Source of the DNA: Clostridium rhizosphaerae
Lineage (GTDB): Bacteria; Bacillota; Clostridia; Clostridiales; Clostridiaceae
Direction: 5' to 3'
Length of the DNA: 64,000 bases
Assembly (NCBI RefSeq): GCF_016765585.1
Contig: NZ_JAESWC010000002.1
Location: 682,001-746,000 of the forward strand
The position numbers and the translations under genes are program-made. Positions 52,226-62,718 of the stretch are shown here, in pieces (positions within the stretch are counted from its first letter, which is position 1; each line of letters starts with the position of its first letter). Under the pieces are notes generated by a model. That model was not told where the DNA came from. It made no database searches and was given only the letters and a program-made list of their open reading frames with translations.

Positions 52226-55200
52226 TTACATATATATGTCTGAAAACTCTATATTTAGGCTCTTATCAAACTTTGACTCTGGAACTTCCTTGTAAATAAT
52301 ATTGCTATTTGCTTTATCTGAATCTACAGTTTTTAAAGGAAGCTTTATAATAAATTCTGTGCCCTCTCCAAGTTTGCTTCTAGCCTCAATTTTACCACCA
52401 TGCATTTCTACTAAAGACTTCACCAGAGAAAGTCCTATGCCGCTTCCTTCACTTCTTCTTGTCATAGATTTATCAACTTGGGCAAAACGCTCAAAAACAA
52501 ATTCTAATTTATCCTCTGGTATACCTATCCCTGTATCCTTTACTGAAATCTCAACAAACTTTTCTCTGTCATAAACATTCACATCTATACTTCCACCTTC
52601 GTTAGTAAACTTTACAGCATTAGAAAGTATATTTAGCATAATTCTTTCAAGCTTTTCCTCATCATAGCAGATTATTCTTTCTTCAACTTCTGTGTCAAAT
52701 GTAATAGTTATGTTTTTAGATTTAATATATTCTGCTACAGATTGAGTTATTTCTTCAACAGCATAAACGATGTTTCCATTAACTAGATTTAAATTAATAT
52801 ATCCCCCATTTACCTTTGTCATATCTATTAGATTATTTATAAGCCTTAAAAGTCTTAGAGAATTTTGATTCATAATGCTTAAATAGTACTTTATTCTCTC
52901 TTCACCCATATTTGTGCTGCTATCTAAAGTTCCCATAAGTTGAATAGTGCTGCAAATTACATTTAAAGGAGTTCTAAGCTCATGAGATAAGTTAGTAAAA
53001 AATTCCGTTCTAAGCTTGTCATACTCCATAAGTTCTTCAACTTTTTTGTTGCTTTCCTTATTCTTCTCATTAAGGCTTTCAACTTGACTATTAGCCGCTG
53101 CAATATCTTGTGCAAGCTTGAGCTCCTGACTTACTGATTGCTTAAGAGATATTAAAGTATTTATTCTAGCATTGAGCTCATGTTTGTTAAAAGGCTTTAC
53201 TAAGTAATCATTAGCACCGCACTCAAAAGAAACTACTAAATTTTCAAGCCTGTTATCTGCAGTCATAATTAAAATCGGAAGCTCAAACAAGGAATATTTT
53301 TCTCTAATAAAGTTACAAACCTCATAACCTAGTAAATCCGGCATCATCATATCTAAAATGACTAAGTCAAAATCCTCTTGTTCTTCTATTATCTTTAAAG
53401 CCTCTTTTCCATTAAAAGCATTAACTATTGAAAACCTATCCCCTTTAAGAAAACCTTCTAAAACTTTATGATTTACATATTCATCATCAACAATGAGTAT
53501 CTTACTCTTTTTATCTGTATTATCATAATATTTAACCATTGCATCTTTATTATCATCTATAAAATTACTATAATTCTCATTTTGCTTATAATTATCAAAG
53601 AAGGATTTTTCATCAATTACATTCTGGTCTTCACTGCATAATGGAAGAGTAAAAGTAAATCTGCTTCCTTCACCTTCTTTAGAAAAAACATGAATACTCC
53701 CCCCGTGAAGCTCTATTAAATTTTTTGTAATATAAAGCCCAAGTCCAGTACCTCCATACTTCTCTCCAATGCCTTCCGCCTGCTCATAAATATTAAATAT
53801 TTTATTAAGCTTATCCTTGGGTATTCCTATTCCCGTATCTTCTACACAAATTTCTATATGGTTATTTATTATTTTATACGAAATAGTTATTTTTCCTTTA
53901 TGAGTAAACTTTATTGCATTTCCTATTAAATTATAGAAAATTTGCTGTACTCTGTCTTCATCGCCAAAAACAAATGGTGCATCTTCACCAACAAAATTAT
54001 CAATTTTTATGTTTTTATTAATATTTAAAACATCAGAAAATCTAATCACTATATCTATTGCCTTTTTAACACTAACTGGTCTTTTACAAAGTATTATGTT
54101 GCCGTTTTTAAGTTTTGAAAAAATCATAATATCATTAACCAAATTTGACAACCGCTTTGCACTATTATTTATCAGTAATAAGTCTTCCTTTTGATTATAA
54201 TTAAATGTAGCATTTTCTTTTATTAAGCTTTCAGATAATCCAATAATTCCATTCAAAGGTGTTTTAAGTTCATGGGAAGTCATAGCCAGAAAGTCGTCCT
54301 TTAGGCTGTTTAAGGATTTTAATTTTTCGCTCATGTCCTCAACATTTGAAAGAGCAATAGACTGTCTTTCTGCCAAAATAAAAGAGCTGCACACAACAAA
54401 TATAAGTGTTCCTAAAGGAGCAAAAGAGCCAGTTAATATTATGCTGTATTCATATAATATATCATTTATTCTAGTTAAGAGCAGTGAAAAAAGAGCTACT
54501 ACTATAACATGATCACTTTGATTTCCAAAAACATAAACCTTAGAAACTTTATAAATTAAATATATCAAAAGCAGCATAGTTAGTACTTCAAAGGGAAGTA
54601 TCAAATCTGAGTAGTACTTCCAAGGACTTAAAAGCACTAATATTCCGTAAATATAAGCTGAATATTTTGTAAGTTTTATTATTGTTTTAGATAGAATACC
54701 TTTATAAAACTCATTTATAAAAAATACAATTAAGGGAACGTACAGATAAAACGTCCAGTGCATTATTTTTCCTGAAACAAAATAACTAAAGCTAGGAAAA
54801 ATAGAAATAAAAAATCTTTCACCTAAAAATAGGGTTCTTACTGCAACTATCAAGCATACTATAGCAAAATACAAAGTTGACTTGTCCTTTTTTCTTTTAA
54901 AAAACAATCCAAGATTATATATAGCTGCAACAAAAGTTCCTCCAAATATAAACAAATCAAAAGCAAGCTTTTTGTTATTGAATTTATTTATCTGCGAATA
55001 TCCGCCAATTGATATATTATCTATATAGCTGTATTTTGAGTAAAAATTACTTACTTGAAGAGTTAAATCGATCTCTCCATTCTTAGCATATAATCCTCCT
55101 GACTTTGGCATAAGCTGAGGCACCATAAGATTTTTATCTTCACCAACAGTCCCAACAGACATAACCTCTTCCCCATTAGCCCAAAGCTTATAGGCACTTT

Positions 55201-55573
55201 GTAAAAAATCTATCCTTATTGAATAAATATCTGTTTTATCATCTACAAGTATTTTCAGCCTATAGGTACCGTATCCGCTGTTTTCAAAATACCCTGGTAT
55301 AAAATTATATTTTTTATCAAAATGAACATCTTCTTTGAAATCATCAGGCAGTAATAATTTATTATTATAATATTCCCATTCACCTTGAAGCTTAACAATA
55401 CCATCCTTATTAAAATCCCAGCCTCTTAAATCTATTACTCCTGCTCTTGCATTTATTGCAACCTTTTTAGAATCACCCACACTTGAACTATATTTTATTA
55501 ATACTGTTAAAAAAACTATAACCAAAATAAGCATTGTAAAAAGCTTTATTAAATTGTGTCTAATTTGTTTCAT
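52226..55573 (-). CDS. Hybrid sensor kinase: 7TM-DISM sensor, kinase, receiver, second kinase
   Basis: 1115 residues from the ATG at 55573 (GAGAGG six bases upstream). An N-terminal membrane anchor (about 12-27), an extracellular 7TMR-DISMED2-like carbohydrate-binding-type domain (40-190) and seven membrane helices (205-405) form the sensor. Then come HisKA with His434 in SHELKTP, a HATPase domain (to about 650), a receiver with Asp741 in VILDMMMP and Lys in LVKPFN, a coiled coil, and a second HisKA with His864 in SHELRTP and HATPase with DTGIGIPEDKLEFVF. No DNA-binding output. It has no neighbouring response regulator, so it is an orphan phosphorelay kinase. Confidence 0.93.
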   Translation of the reverse strand: MKQIRHNLIKLFTMLILVIVFLTVLIKYSSSVGDSKKVAINARAGVIDLRGWDFNKDGIVKLQGEWEYYNNKLLLPDDFKEDVHFDKKYNFIPGYFENSGYGTYRLKILVDDKTDIYSIRIDFLQSAYKLWANGEEVMSVGTVGEDKNLMVPQLMPKSGGLYAKNGEIDLTLQVSNFYSKYSYIDNISIGGYSQINKFNNKKLAFDLFIFGGTFVAAIYNLGLFFKRKKDKSTLYFAIVCLIVAVRTLFLGERFFISIFPSFSYFVSGKIMHWTFYLYVPLIVFFINEFYKGILSKTIIKLTKYSAYIYGILVLLSPWKYYSDLILPFEVLTMLLLIYLIYKVSKVYVFGNQSDHVIVVALFSLLLTRINDILYEYSIILTGSFAPLGTLIFVVCSSFILAERQSIALSNVEDMSEKLKSLNSLKDDFLAMTSHELKTPLNGIIGLSESLIKENATFNYNQKEDLLLINNSAKRLSNLVNDIMIFSKLKNGNIILCKRPVSVKKAIDIVIRFSDVLNINKNIKIDNFVGEDAPFVFGDEDRVQQIFYNLIGNAIKFTHKGKITISYKIINNHIEICVEDTGIGIPKDKLNKIFNIYEQAEGIGEKYGGTGLGLYITKNLIELHGGSIHVFSKEGEGSRFTFTLPLCSEDQNVIDEKSFFDNYKQNENYSNFIDDNKDAMVKYYDNTDKKSKILIVDDEYVNHKVLEGFLKGDRFSIVNAFNGKEALKIIEEQEDFDLVILDMMMPDLLGYEVCNFIREKYSLFELPILIMTADNRLENLVVSFECGANDYLVKPFNKHELNARINTLISLKQSVSQELKLAQDIAAANSQVESLNEKNKESNKKVEELMEYDKLRTEFFTNLSHELRTPLNVICSTIQLMGTLDSSTNMGEERIKYYLSIMNQNSLRLLRLINNLIDMTKVNGGYINLNLVNGNIVYAVEEITQSVAEYIKSKNITITFDTEVEERIICYDEEKLERIMLNILSNAVKFTNEGGSIDVNVYDREKFVEISVKDTGIGIPEDKLEFVFERFAQVDKSMTRRSEGSGIGLSLVKSLVEMHGGKIEARSKLGEGTEFIIKLPLKTVDSDKANSNIIYKEVPESKFDKSLNIEFSDIYM

Positions 55574-55677
55574 TAGCAACCTCTCAAAATATGTAAATTA
55601 TATTACTTATATTAGACATAATTATACATTAAATCTTATTATTTTTAAATATACATGTCCAATGTTGTATTTAAAAT

Positions 55678-55716
55678 AATTAATGGATAGTATGCTTTAC
55701 ACACTATCCATTAATT
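55678..55716 (-). terminator. Terminator of the 55733 gene
   Basis: Perfect 14-bp arms (55678-55691 and 55703-55716). Confidence 0.8.
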
Positions 55717-55732
55717 ATTGAAAGCTATAGAA

Positions 55733-56110
55733 CTATTCTACCCTAATATGTTTTCCTTTTAAAAGCTGCTTAACAACTTCATACAAAGCATCGCAATAGC
55801 TGCCTTGTAAATCAGAATCTGCCTCTGCATCTTTTCCATTTAAATCTGTCCATGCTATTTTAACTCTATATTTACCTGAAACTATCTCTGGTACTGGAAA
55901 CTGACCAGTAAAGTCTTGAATTATTTCCATTAGCTCTCCAATCTTTAAAGCAAATCCATATTCTATAAGCATACCATCTTCATTTTTCATGCCTTTTCTA
56001 TATTCTTCTCTTACATACTCTTTTGTTAATCCAGTTGCTAGAGATAGAAGTGCTATTCTATCTTCAAAATCTACCTCTTTTAATTGACTAGCTAGTAAAT
56101 GTTGTTTCAT
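55733..56110 (-). CDS. Hypothetical protein
   Basis: Unrecognised. 125 residues from the ATG at 56110, which has GAGGAGA upstream; the ATG at 56131 does not. It is a soluble acidic protein, helical in its first half (IALLSLATGLTKEYVREEYRKG) and probably beta in the second (KYRVKIAWTDLNGKDAEADSDLQG). No signal peptide or membrane segment. It is transcribed alone, with its own terminator, between the hybrid kinase and the MBL-fold protein. Confidence 0.7.
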   Translation of the reverse strand: MKQHLLASQLKEVDFEDRIALLSLATGLTKEYVREEYRKGMKNEDGMLIEYGFALKIGELMEIIQDFTGQFPVPEIVSGKYRVKIAWTDLNGKDAEADSDLQGSYCDALYEVVKQLLKGKHIRVE

Positions 56111-56243
56111 AATTTTCTCTCCTCTATACATATACTCATATAAAATTAATAATTAATTTTCGAATTATTCCTGTTTATAGGTCTATGATATCAACTAATA
56201 GAATTATTTGTCAATAATATTTATTGATTAGAACAATATTATT

Positions 56244-56990
56244 TTACAATTGTATTAATTGATTAAATTCTTGCCCTTTTTTAGATATTTTAAGAATATT
56301 TGTGTGTTTTTCTTTATACTTTTCAGAAAACTCTTTTGTTATGTTATAATCCTCTCTAAAATGCATAGGAATAAACACTTGCGGTTTCAAGTTATATATA
56401 AAGTAATCTGCTCCTAATGCATAACTCTCCTTAAGCCTTGAATCCACAGGAAAAAAAGCTATGTGTATATTTTCATTTCTAAGTTTTTCTATTTCCTTTT
56501 TAAAATTTTCCTCTTGCTTTCTGTTATCTTCATCACTTTCGTCATACCAATGCCACCAATTTAAATCTCCTGCATGAAATAATGTAATGTCATCCAGCTT
56601 AATTAAAAATGAAACTCCAAGATCAGTAGAACCAAAAGCTTTTATATCCACTTTATCAAGAGAAATGCTTTCATCCACTGATATTGTATACATATCAGCC
56701 GTCTTATTTTTAATATTTATATCACTGCTTAATATATACTTTATATTTGGATTTACTTCCTTCCACTTTAATATACTTTCATTATAATGATCTGGATGAC
56801 TATGTGAAGCAAATACATATATAGGCTTATTTCCTGTCAAATCCTCTCTTCCTATAATGCCATCGGACGCATTTTTATTTTTAGTGTCTGAAGTTTGCAA
56901 AAAATAATCAAAAATCAGCACATGATTTTCTGTTTCTAGTTTAAAAGCACTATTATATAAATAATTTATCTTAACTTTTACTTCTCTCAT
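56244..56990 (-). CDS. MBL-fold metallo-hydrolase
   Basis: 248 residues with the metallo-beta-lactamase-fold zinc motif HSHPDH (SHSHPDHY), a later metal-ligand segment LFHAGDLNWWHWYD and a terminal IPMHFRED. It resembles the UlaG/YtsJ-like beta-lactamase-superfamily hydrolases that open lactones or cleave phosphoesters, without a signal peptide, so cytoplasmic. The Trp-rich NWWHWYDESDED insert is distinctive. GAGGTGG precedes the ATG. Substrate unknown. Confidence 0.9.
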   Translation of the reverse strand: MREVKVKINYLYNSAFKLETENHVLIFDYFLQTSDTKNKNASDGIIGREDLTGNKPIYVFASHSHPDHYNESILKWKEVNPNIKYILSSDINIKNKTADMYTISVDESISLDKVDIKAFGSTDLGVSFLIKLDDITLFHAGDLNWWHWYDESDEDNRKQEENFKKEIEKLRNENIHIAFFPVDSRLKESYALGADYFIYNLKPQVFIPMHFREDYNITKEFSEKYKEKHTNILKISKKGQEFNQLIQL

Positions 56991-57119
56991 TCTTAAACCA
57001 CCTCAACTTGTATATATTTTTTATTATATCATCACTTTAATTTTTAATCCTAAAATCTTTTTAATACTTCTTTGATAAGTTATAATAATAGTTATGAAAT
57101 AGGAAAGGAGTTTTATACT

Positions 57120-57491
57120 ATGAAGTTTAAATTTGACCATAATAATATAAATGTTTTTAATCTTGAAAAAAGCGTTACATTTTATAAGGAAGCTTTAGGC
57201 TTTGAACCAGTTAGAACTTACGAACCAGATGATAAAAGCTTTAAACTTATTTATTTAGGCGATGGAGTTTCTGCTCATAGATTAGAATTGACTTGGCTTA
57301 GAGATAGAACTGAGCCATATAACTTAGGAGATAATGAGATTCATCTTTGCGTTACAGTAGATGACTATGAAGAAGCTCATGAACTTCATAAAAGAATGAA
57401 CTGCATCTGTTACGAAAATTACGGCATGGGACTTTATTTTATAAATGACCCAGACGGCTATTGGATAGAAGTTCTTCCTGCAAACAGATAA
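57120..57491 (+). CDS. VOC-family (glyoxalase-like) protein
   Basis: 123 residues from the ATG at 57120, with AAAGGAG ten bases upstream; the upstream ATG reading (57072) is not supported. Two beta-alpha-beta-beta-beta motifs of the vicinal oxygen chelate fold are visible: FDHNNINVFNLEKSVTFYKEALGFEPV at residues 4-30, and EIHLCVTVDDYEEAHELH in the middle, then IEVLPANR at the end with the final Glu metal ligand. It resembles lactoylglutathione lyase, which detoxifies methylglyoxal, but clostridia use other thiols, so the true substrate is open. Confidence 0.88.
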   Translation: MKFKFDHNNINVFNLEKSVTFYKEALGFEPVRTYEPDDKSFKLIYLGDGVSAHRLELTWLRDRTEPYNLGDNEIHLCVTVDDYEEAHELHKRMNCICYENYGMGLYFINDPDGYWIEVLPANR

Positions 57492-57494
57492 AAT

Positions 57495-57529
57495 AAAAGC
57501 TGCTGATGCAAAACGCACCAGCAGTTTTT
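57495..57529. terminator. Hairpin terminator of the VOC gene
   Basis: 11-bp stem with one G-U pair (57495-57505 and 57519-57529) and a T run after it, between convergent genes. Confidence 0.85.
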
Positions 57530-57553
57530 ATAGTTTGTTTTATATTGCTATCA

Positions 57554-60500
57554 TTATTGTTCTACAGCATTATCAGTTGGAGCTGCTGCATTTGCAGTTG
57601 CTTTATCAATAACTACTTGTATTTTTTGAATTGTAGTATTTCCTGAAGTATCTACAGCTTTTAGTTCTATCCAGCTGTTATTGGTTACATTGAGATTATA
57701 ACTGAAAGTCTTTTCTACACCTGTTCCAAGAGCTGAAGTTAAGTTCAATACTTGGTTTCCATTGATATAGAATCTGCAGCCAAAAGTATTGTCAGTAACC
57801 TTTCCTGTTAAAGTAACAGCTTTCTTAGTTACGTGAAGCTTTCCGTCATCACCCAACTTATTATCCAAAACTATAACTGGGCCTACTGAATCGCAAACTA
57901 CCTTCTTAGCATAATCTGCTAGAGTGTTGCCTTGGAAATCCTTAACAACTACAGATACCGCATTCATGCCTTCATTTAGTTTAACTGCAGCACTAAAGGT
58001 TAAATCAGGATTAATTGTAGCTGCTGTACCGTTAACAGTTAAGCTTGCTACTGCAGCATTTATTTTACCTGAAACTGTGAAATCAGGTTTATTTACCTGC
58101 ATTCCGCTTTCAAAATTGTTAAAAGTCATGTTAAGAGGAAGATTAACTGAGAATTCTTTATCAGTTTCATTCATAGCATTATCTAATGCAGATATAGCTA
58201 TTCTGTTTTCCCCTGCAGCTAAAGTTACATCGCAGCTGAATACTCCGTTTGAATCCTTTTTAATCTTGGAGTCGTCAACTCTTTGACCATTTAAGAATAC
58301 CCATGGATTTGCTGGATCTACACCAGAAAGTGCATCATTTTCAGTCCACTTTAAGGTATATGCTGATGAATCAGACTTATCTGAGGAAGTTAACTGTACG
58401 TCTGGACCAACTGTATCAACTTTTACCGGCATAGTTAAAGTTTGAGGCTTAGCTCCACTAAAGTCAATTTTACTTGTAACTCTAATTGAGTATTGTCCGT
58501 CTTTAACCTTGTCATTATTTCCAGTCTTGCTGTTAAATACTGTTCCATCCCACATCCACGCATTATCCATCCTTCCAAAAGCACCTTTAGAATTTTCAGA
58601 AGTATAGTTATCTTTTCTAATTAATTCATCTTGAGATATAGTTCTTATAACTTTATTGTTTGAATCAAGAACATCAATATTCATATTTTTGATATTTCTC
58701 AACAGATATAACTTTGGAATTACATTATCATAATATCCATCGTTATTTGGTGAAATAGCAATTTGATTTGGGTCTATTATAGGATTACCATACTTATCTT
58801 TTCCCTGGTATCCTAAGTAGTAATATCCACCTAGCATATTTGTTAATTGAGTTGTTATACCAAAGTTACTGTTTGAATCCCATATTGGCTTATCAATGGT
58901 ATCTGGCTTAGACCAGCTTCCATAGAATCCCATGTAAGGTACTGAAAGTGATGGTACTGAAGCATCTTTGCTGACAAACTTCACATAACCCTCAACAAAC
59001 TGTTCTGTTGCAAAATTATCTGGCAAATTAATTGTTACTTTTACACTTGCTGCTCCATTTGCAGGTACTTTTACAGTGCTCTTGTCAAAAGTAACTGTTG
59101 CACCTTCAATAGCTACATCATAGCTCATCTTACTTAAGAAATCACTATATTCAGTATATGCTCCACCCATATTATCCAAAGTATAGGTTACTGCTTTATT
59201 TCCAAGATTTCTTAACTGAAGATTAAAGCTCTTAGTCTTACCTATTTCCTTTAAAGCAGCTGCTGCTTCAAAGTCATCGGTAGTAACTGTAACCTTATTC
59301 TTTATAGCATTTTCAATTTGAACTAAGCCAGCTCCTTGTCTTCTTGGTGAGAAAGGAACTTTTGTATTATTCTTATCCATCTCTACTTTAGCTGTATTCA
59401 TTGCGGAAATCTTAGCTAGATCAACTATCATTCTAGTTCCTGCCAGTTCTGGATTAACTTTCTTTAATCCCTGCATAATAAGAGCTTCTGATCCAGCAGT
59501 ATGAGGTGAAGCCATAGAAGTTCCGCTCATTGTTTCATATTTATTATTATTAACGGTTGAATATATGTTACCACCAGGTGCAGAAATCTGAGGTTTAAAG
59601 TCTAAGTTTGGAGTTGGTCCCCAGGAAGTAAAGTCAGACATATCATTAGTTGCAGGGTTTGCAACTTGAGTAACTGCGCCATTAAAGGAAATAGTAACAC
59701 CTGAAGAAATAAGTGATACAAGTTTAACACCATCAGTGTTGCCAATAAAAATTGATGGAATCTTAACTCTTGTATCTGTTGCCATTGAAACATAAGAGTC
59801 ACCGCCGTCAGCTCTTTCTGCTGTACTTTGATTATAAACAACTACACCAGCAGCTCCTGCAGCCTGAGCATTTAGTTTCTTAGTTACAAAGTCTAATGTT
59901 CCTCTCTTTATAAGAGCTATTTTACCTTTTAAATCTTTTCCTGCAAAATCAGAAGTTTGACCAATTCCACAATCAACCAACTGATATGCTCCTTTTAGTG
60001 TACCAACTGGATCTATTTCTGAAGTGAAGTAAGCTACCGGCTTTGTTCCGCCAGTATAATCAAAGCCAACGCAAGTTATATTTGTATTTTCATAGGAAGC
60101 TACACATAAAGAGTCCTTTGCAAGTCCTGGAGAACCTACCATTGCAGTATCTACTACACCAGGCATCTTATATGGATAGGTTGAATTATAATTGTTTCCT
60201 GCAGAAATAACTACTTGGACACCTGCATCTGCAGCTTCTTTAACAGCTAATTGCTCTGGATCATCTGGATCCTGGAAACCTGCTGGTGAGCCTAAACTCA
60301 TATTAATAACATCTGCTTTATGTTCAACAGAGGATTCAATAGCAGCAACTAAGTCATCTGTATATGCTCCTGTGTTATTAGGGTCATTTGAAAATACTTT
60401 CATAGCTAAAAGCTGAGCTTCCGGAGCTACACCTTGTATAGCTTGATTTGTATCTACTTGAGCTTTCTTTCCATTAGCTGCAACTATACCTGCAACGTGC

Positions 60501-61345
60501 ATACCATGCATGCTGGATGTTAAGTCCTTAACTTCCTGATTGTTATCAGCAAAGTTATAGCCATATGGAACCTTATCTGAATAGAATTTGCCTTTATCAT
60601 CAGCTGTTAAAACGTTATCCTTATTTAAAGCATCCTTTGAAGTATTTGTTATTCTCATGTCTTTATGAGTAAAATCAATACCTGTGTCAATTATAGCAAC
60701 AACCATGCCTTCGCCTTTAAGCTTTAAGTCATTCCAAGTATCATAAGCTTGTGTTAGAGCTTTAGCTGAAGTCATGTCTGGTTTATACACTCTGGCCTCA
60801 GTTACTTTTTTAACACCAGTCATCTTCTTAATATTTGCTATTTCGCTTCTTTTAACCTCCATACTGAAGCCATTAAAAGCTGTATCATATTCATGTCTTA
60901 TTTTTGCTGACTTAAGATTACTTGCTTTTTTTATAATATCTTTCTTTTTATTTTGTGCTGCCTTTAAAGCATTATCTGCTGCCTTTGTAGCATGATTTTG
61001 TATTCTTACACCATCTTCAGCAATATTAGCTTCTAGGCCTTGTCTTTTAAGTACCGGCGAATCTTCAAGCTGAACAATAACTCTTACATCATCATTCGGA
61101 TTAGTACTTTCTACAGGTAAATTGTCATTAAAAGTTTCCTTAACTCCATATTTACTTGAAAGCCAATTTAAAGTATCCTTTTGCGAAACTTCCTGAGCAG
61201 CAGCTTTCTTCTGCTCATTGATTATCTTTTGATCAAGCCCCGGTGTCACAGCTTTTACCTTGCTTGTCCCAGTTCCTGTTGCGAGTGAAAACATTACTGC
61301 AGCAGTAGCCATAATAGAAACAAGTTTTTGGTTTCTAGCCTTCAT
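57554..61345 (-). CDS. Secreted lactocepin-like S8 serine protease
   Basis: 1263 residues. A signal peptide (1-32) and an inhibitor-I9 propeptide (about 85-185) precede the subtilase domain: Asp220 in AIIDTGID, His280 in HGMHVAG and Ser610 in SGTSMASPH. A PA domain (about 440-560) is inserted before the Ser, as in lactocepin and C5a peptidase, and HGMH is typical of that group. Fn3-like and glucodextranase-B/Ig-like domains fill residues 680-1250. No LPXTG anchor, so released or held by the accessory domains. It degrades extracellular proteins. Start has GGGGG upstream. Confidence 0.94.
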   Translation of the reverse strand: MKARNQKLVSIMATAAVMFSLATGTGTSKVKAVTPGLDQKIINEQKKAAAQEVSQKDTLNWLSSKYGVKETFNDNLPVESTNPNDDVRVIVQLEDSPVLKRQGLEANIAEDGVRIQNHATKAADNALKAAQNKKKDIIKKASNLKSAKIRHEYDTAFNGFSMEVKRSEIANIKKMTGVKKVTEARVYKPDMTSAKALTQAYDTWNDLKLKGEGMVVAIIDTGIDFTHKDMRITNTSKDALNKDNVLTADDKGKFYSDKVPYGYNFADNNQEVKDLTSSMHGMHVAGIVAANGKKAQVDTNQAIQGVAPEAQLLAMKVFSNDPNNTGAYTDDLVAAIESSVEHKADVINMSLGSPAGFQDPDDPEQLAVKEAADAGVQVVISAGNNYNSTYPYKMPGVVDTAMVGSPGLAKDSLCVASYENTNITCVGFDYTGGTKPVAYFTSEIDPVGTLKGAYQLVDCGIGQTSDFAGKDLKGKIALIKRGTLDFVTKKLNAQAAGAAGVVVYNQSTAERADGGDSYVSMATDTRVKIPSIFIGNTDGVKLVSLISSGVTISFNGAVTQVANPATNDMSDFTSWGPTPNLDFKPQISAPGGNIYSTVNNNKYETMSGTSMASPHTAGSEALIMQGLKKVNPELAGTRMIVDLAKISAMNTAKVEMDKNNTKVPFSPRRQGAGLVQIENAIKNKVTVTTDDFEAAAALKEIGKTKSFNLQLRNLGNKAVTYTLDNMGGAYTEYSDFLSKMSYDVAIEGATVTFDKSTVKVPANGAASVKVTINLPDNFATEQFVEGYVKFVSKDASVPSLSVPYMGFYGSWSKPDTIDKPIWDSNSNFGITTQLTNMLGGYYYLGYQGKDKYGNPIIDPNQIAISPNNDGYYDNVIPKLYLLRNIKNMNIDVLDSNNKVIRTISQDELIRKDNYTSENSKGAFGRMDNAWMWDGTVFNSKTGNNDKVKDGQYSIRVTSKIDFSGAKPQTLTMPVKVDTVGPDVQLTSSDKSDSSAYTLKWTENDALSGVDPANPWVFLNGQRVDDSKIKKDSNGVFSCDVTLAAGENRIAISALDNAMNETDKEFSVNLPLNMTFNNFESGMQVNKPDFTVSGKINAAVASLTVNGTAATINPDLTFSAAVKLNEGMNAVSVVVKDFQGNTLADYAKKVVCDSVGPVIVLDNKLGDDGKLHVTKKAVTLTGKVTDNTFGCRFYINGNQVLNLTSALGTGVEKTFSYNLNVTNNSWIELKAVDTSGNTTIQKIQVVIDKATANAAAPTDNAVEQ

Positions 61346-61531
61346 TTAATCTACCCCCTGTTTATTTTTATTTACGAAAGTAGGAATTAGCCCCTCTAAC
61401 TCTTACATTCATATTTATGATAAATTATATTAGAATATGTAAATTTTTTCCATAGCGTATCTTGTTGAAAGCTCCAAACATTTTTTCTTATTTTTATACA
61501 ATAGATTTCCGAAAATTAAATATAAACGCAA

Positions 61532-61570
61532 AGAAAGTCAAGTAAAGCTGTTTGCTGTACTTGACTTTCT
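61532..61570 (-). terminator. Terminator of nfo
   Basis: Perfect 13-bp arms (61532-61544 and 61558-61570) with T-rich flank on the minus strand. Confidence 0.88.
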
Positions 61571-61600
61571 ATATACTTATATTTTATTCCTAATTTCACT

Positions 61601-62506
61601 TTATTTTGATAAATTATCAAAGAGTTTTTCCTTATAACTATTATCAAACTGCTTATTTCTAAGCATTTCGATTTCATATTTATAAGGAGCCTTTTTATCC
61701 TCTGAATCATTTGATACATAAGGAGTTTCTAATATCTTAGGTATATGTTTTAATGCTTCATGATTAGCCACATAATTTAACGCCTCAAAACCTATATATC
61801 CCATACCTATGTTTTCATGTCTGTCTTTTCTTGCGCCTAAAGGGTTTTTACTATCATTTAAATGTATTACCCTAAGCCTGTCAAGACCTATAATTTTATC
61901 AAACTCTTCTAAAATGCCGTCAAAATTATTTACAACATCGTAACCTGCATCATTTATATGGCATGTATCGAGACAAACACTCAGCTTTTCATTATAAGTC
62001 ACACCCTCAATTATCTGCGCAAGCTGCTCAAAGGTTCTCCCGCATTCTGAACCCTTTCCTGCCATAGTTTCAAGCGCGATATGAACCTGCTGCTCCCTCG
62101 TAATAACTTCATTTAATCCCTTAATTATCTGCTGTATGCCCTTTTCATCACCGGCACCAACATGAGCTCCAGGATGTAAAACAATTTGCTTTGCTTTTTT
62201 AATGGCTTCTGTTCTTCTTATTTCTTCCTTTAAAAAACTTACAGCCAATTCAAAAGTCTCTGCCTTTTCGCTGTTACCCAAATTTATTATATATGGAGCA
62301 TGAACAACGATTTCCTCTATTCCATTTTCCTCCATAGCCTTTAAAGCTTCTTCTATCTTTAAATCTTCAACAGGCTTTCTTGCAGTATTCTGTGGTGCCC
62401 CTGTATATATCATAAATGTATTTGCGCCATAAGAAAGAGCTTCCTCTACAGAACCTAACATCATTTTCTTTCCGCTCATGGATACATGAGATCCTATCTT
62501 TAGCAT
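61601..62506 (-). CDS. nfo: Deoxyribonuclease IV (AP endonuclease)
   Basis: 301 residues of the Nfo TIM-barrel family. The zinc-ligand motifs are all visible: [57 protein letters not shown] and [22 protein letters not shown]. It cuts abasic sites and removes 3'-blocking groups in base-excision repair, with three zinc ions. Nfo carries extra weight in oxygen-damaged DNA of anaerobes. AGAGAGGTGA precedes the ATG. It is transcribed alone. Confidence 0.97.
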   Translation of the reverse strand: MLKIGSHVSMSGKKMMLGSVEEALSYGANTFMIYTGAPQNTARKPVEDLKIEEALKAMEENGIEEIVVHAPYIINLGNSEKAETFELAVSFLKEEIRRTEAIKKAKQIVLHPGAHVGAGDEKGIQQIIKGLNEVITREQQVHIALETMAGKGSECGRTFEQLAQIIEGVTYNEKLSVCLDTCHINDAGYDVVNNFDGILEEFDKIIGLDRLRVIHLNDSKNPLGARKDRHENIGMGYIGFEALNYVANHEALKHIPKILETPYVSNDSEDKKAPYKYEIEMLRNKQFDNSYKEKLFDNLSK

Positions 62507-62604
62507 TAAATCACCTCTCTAAACTTTTGCAACATTAAATATCTAACAATAATTCTTATTTCCTATTATATCATATAGCGAAACAACTTCAACTATTAAC
62601 TTAT

Positions 62605-62643
62605 CAAACTGAAAACTGTTGAAGATCCAGCATTTTCAGTTTG
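62605..62643 (-). terminator. Possible terminator of the symporter gene
   Basis: 11-bp arms (62605-62615 and 62633-62643), 75 bases beyond the stop codon; the T run is weak, so this could be another hairpin. Confidence 0.45.
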
Positions 62644-62718
62644 TATAAATTAAGTTTACGTATCGTTTATCTATATAGAACTATCTTAACTTAAATTATT
62701 TTTTCTATAATTTATTTC

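Noticed and set aside
57554-61345. HGMH instead of HGTH at the catalytic His of the S8 protease
   Set aside because: HGMHVAG is the usual form in the lactocepin/C5a peptidase subgroup, so it supports the assignment and is not a defect.
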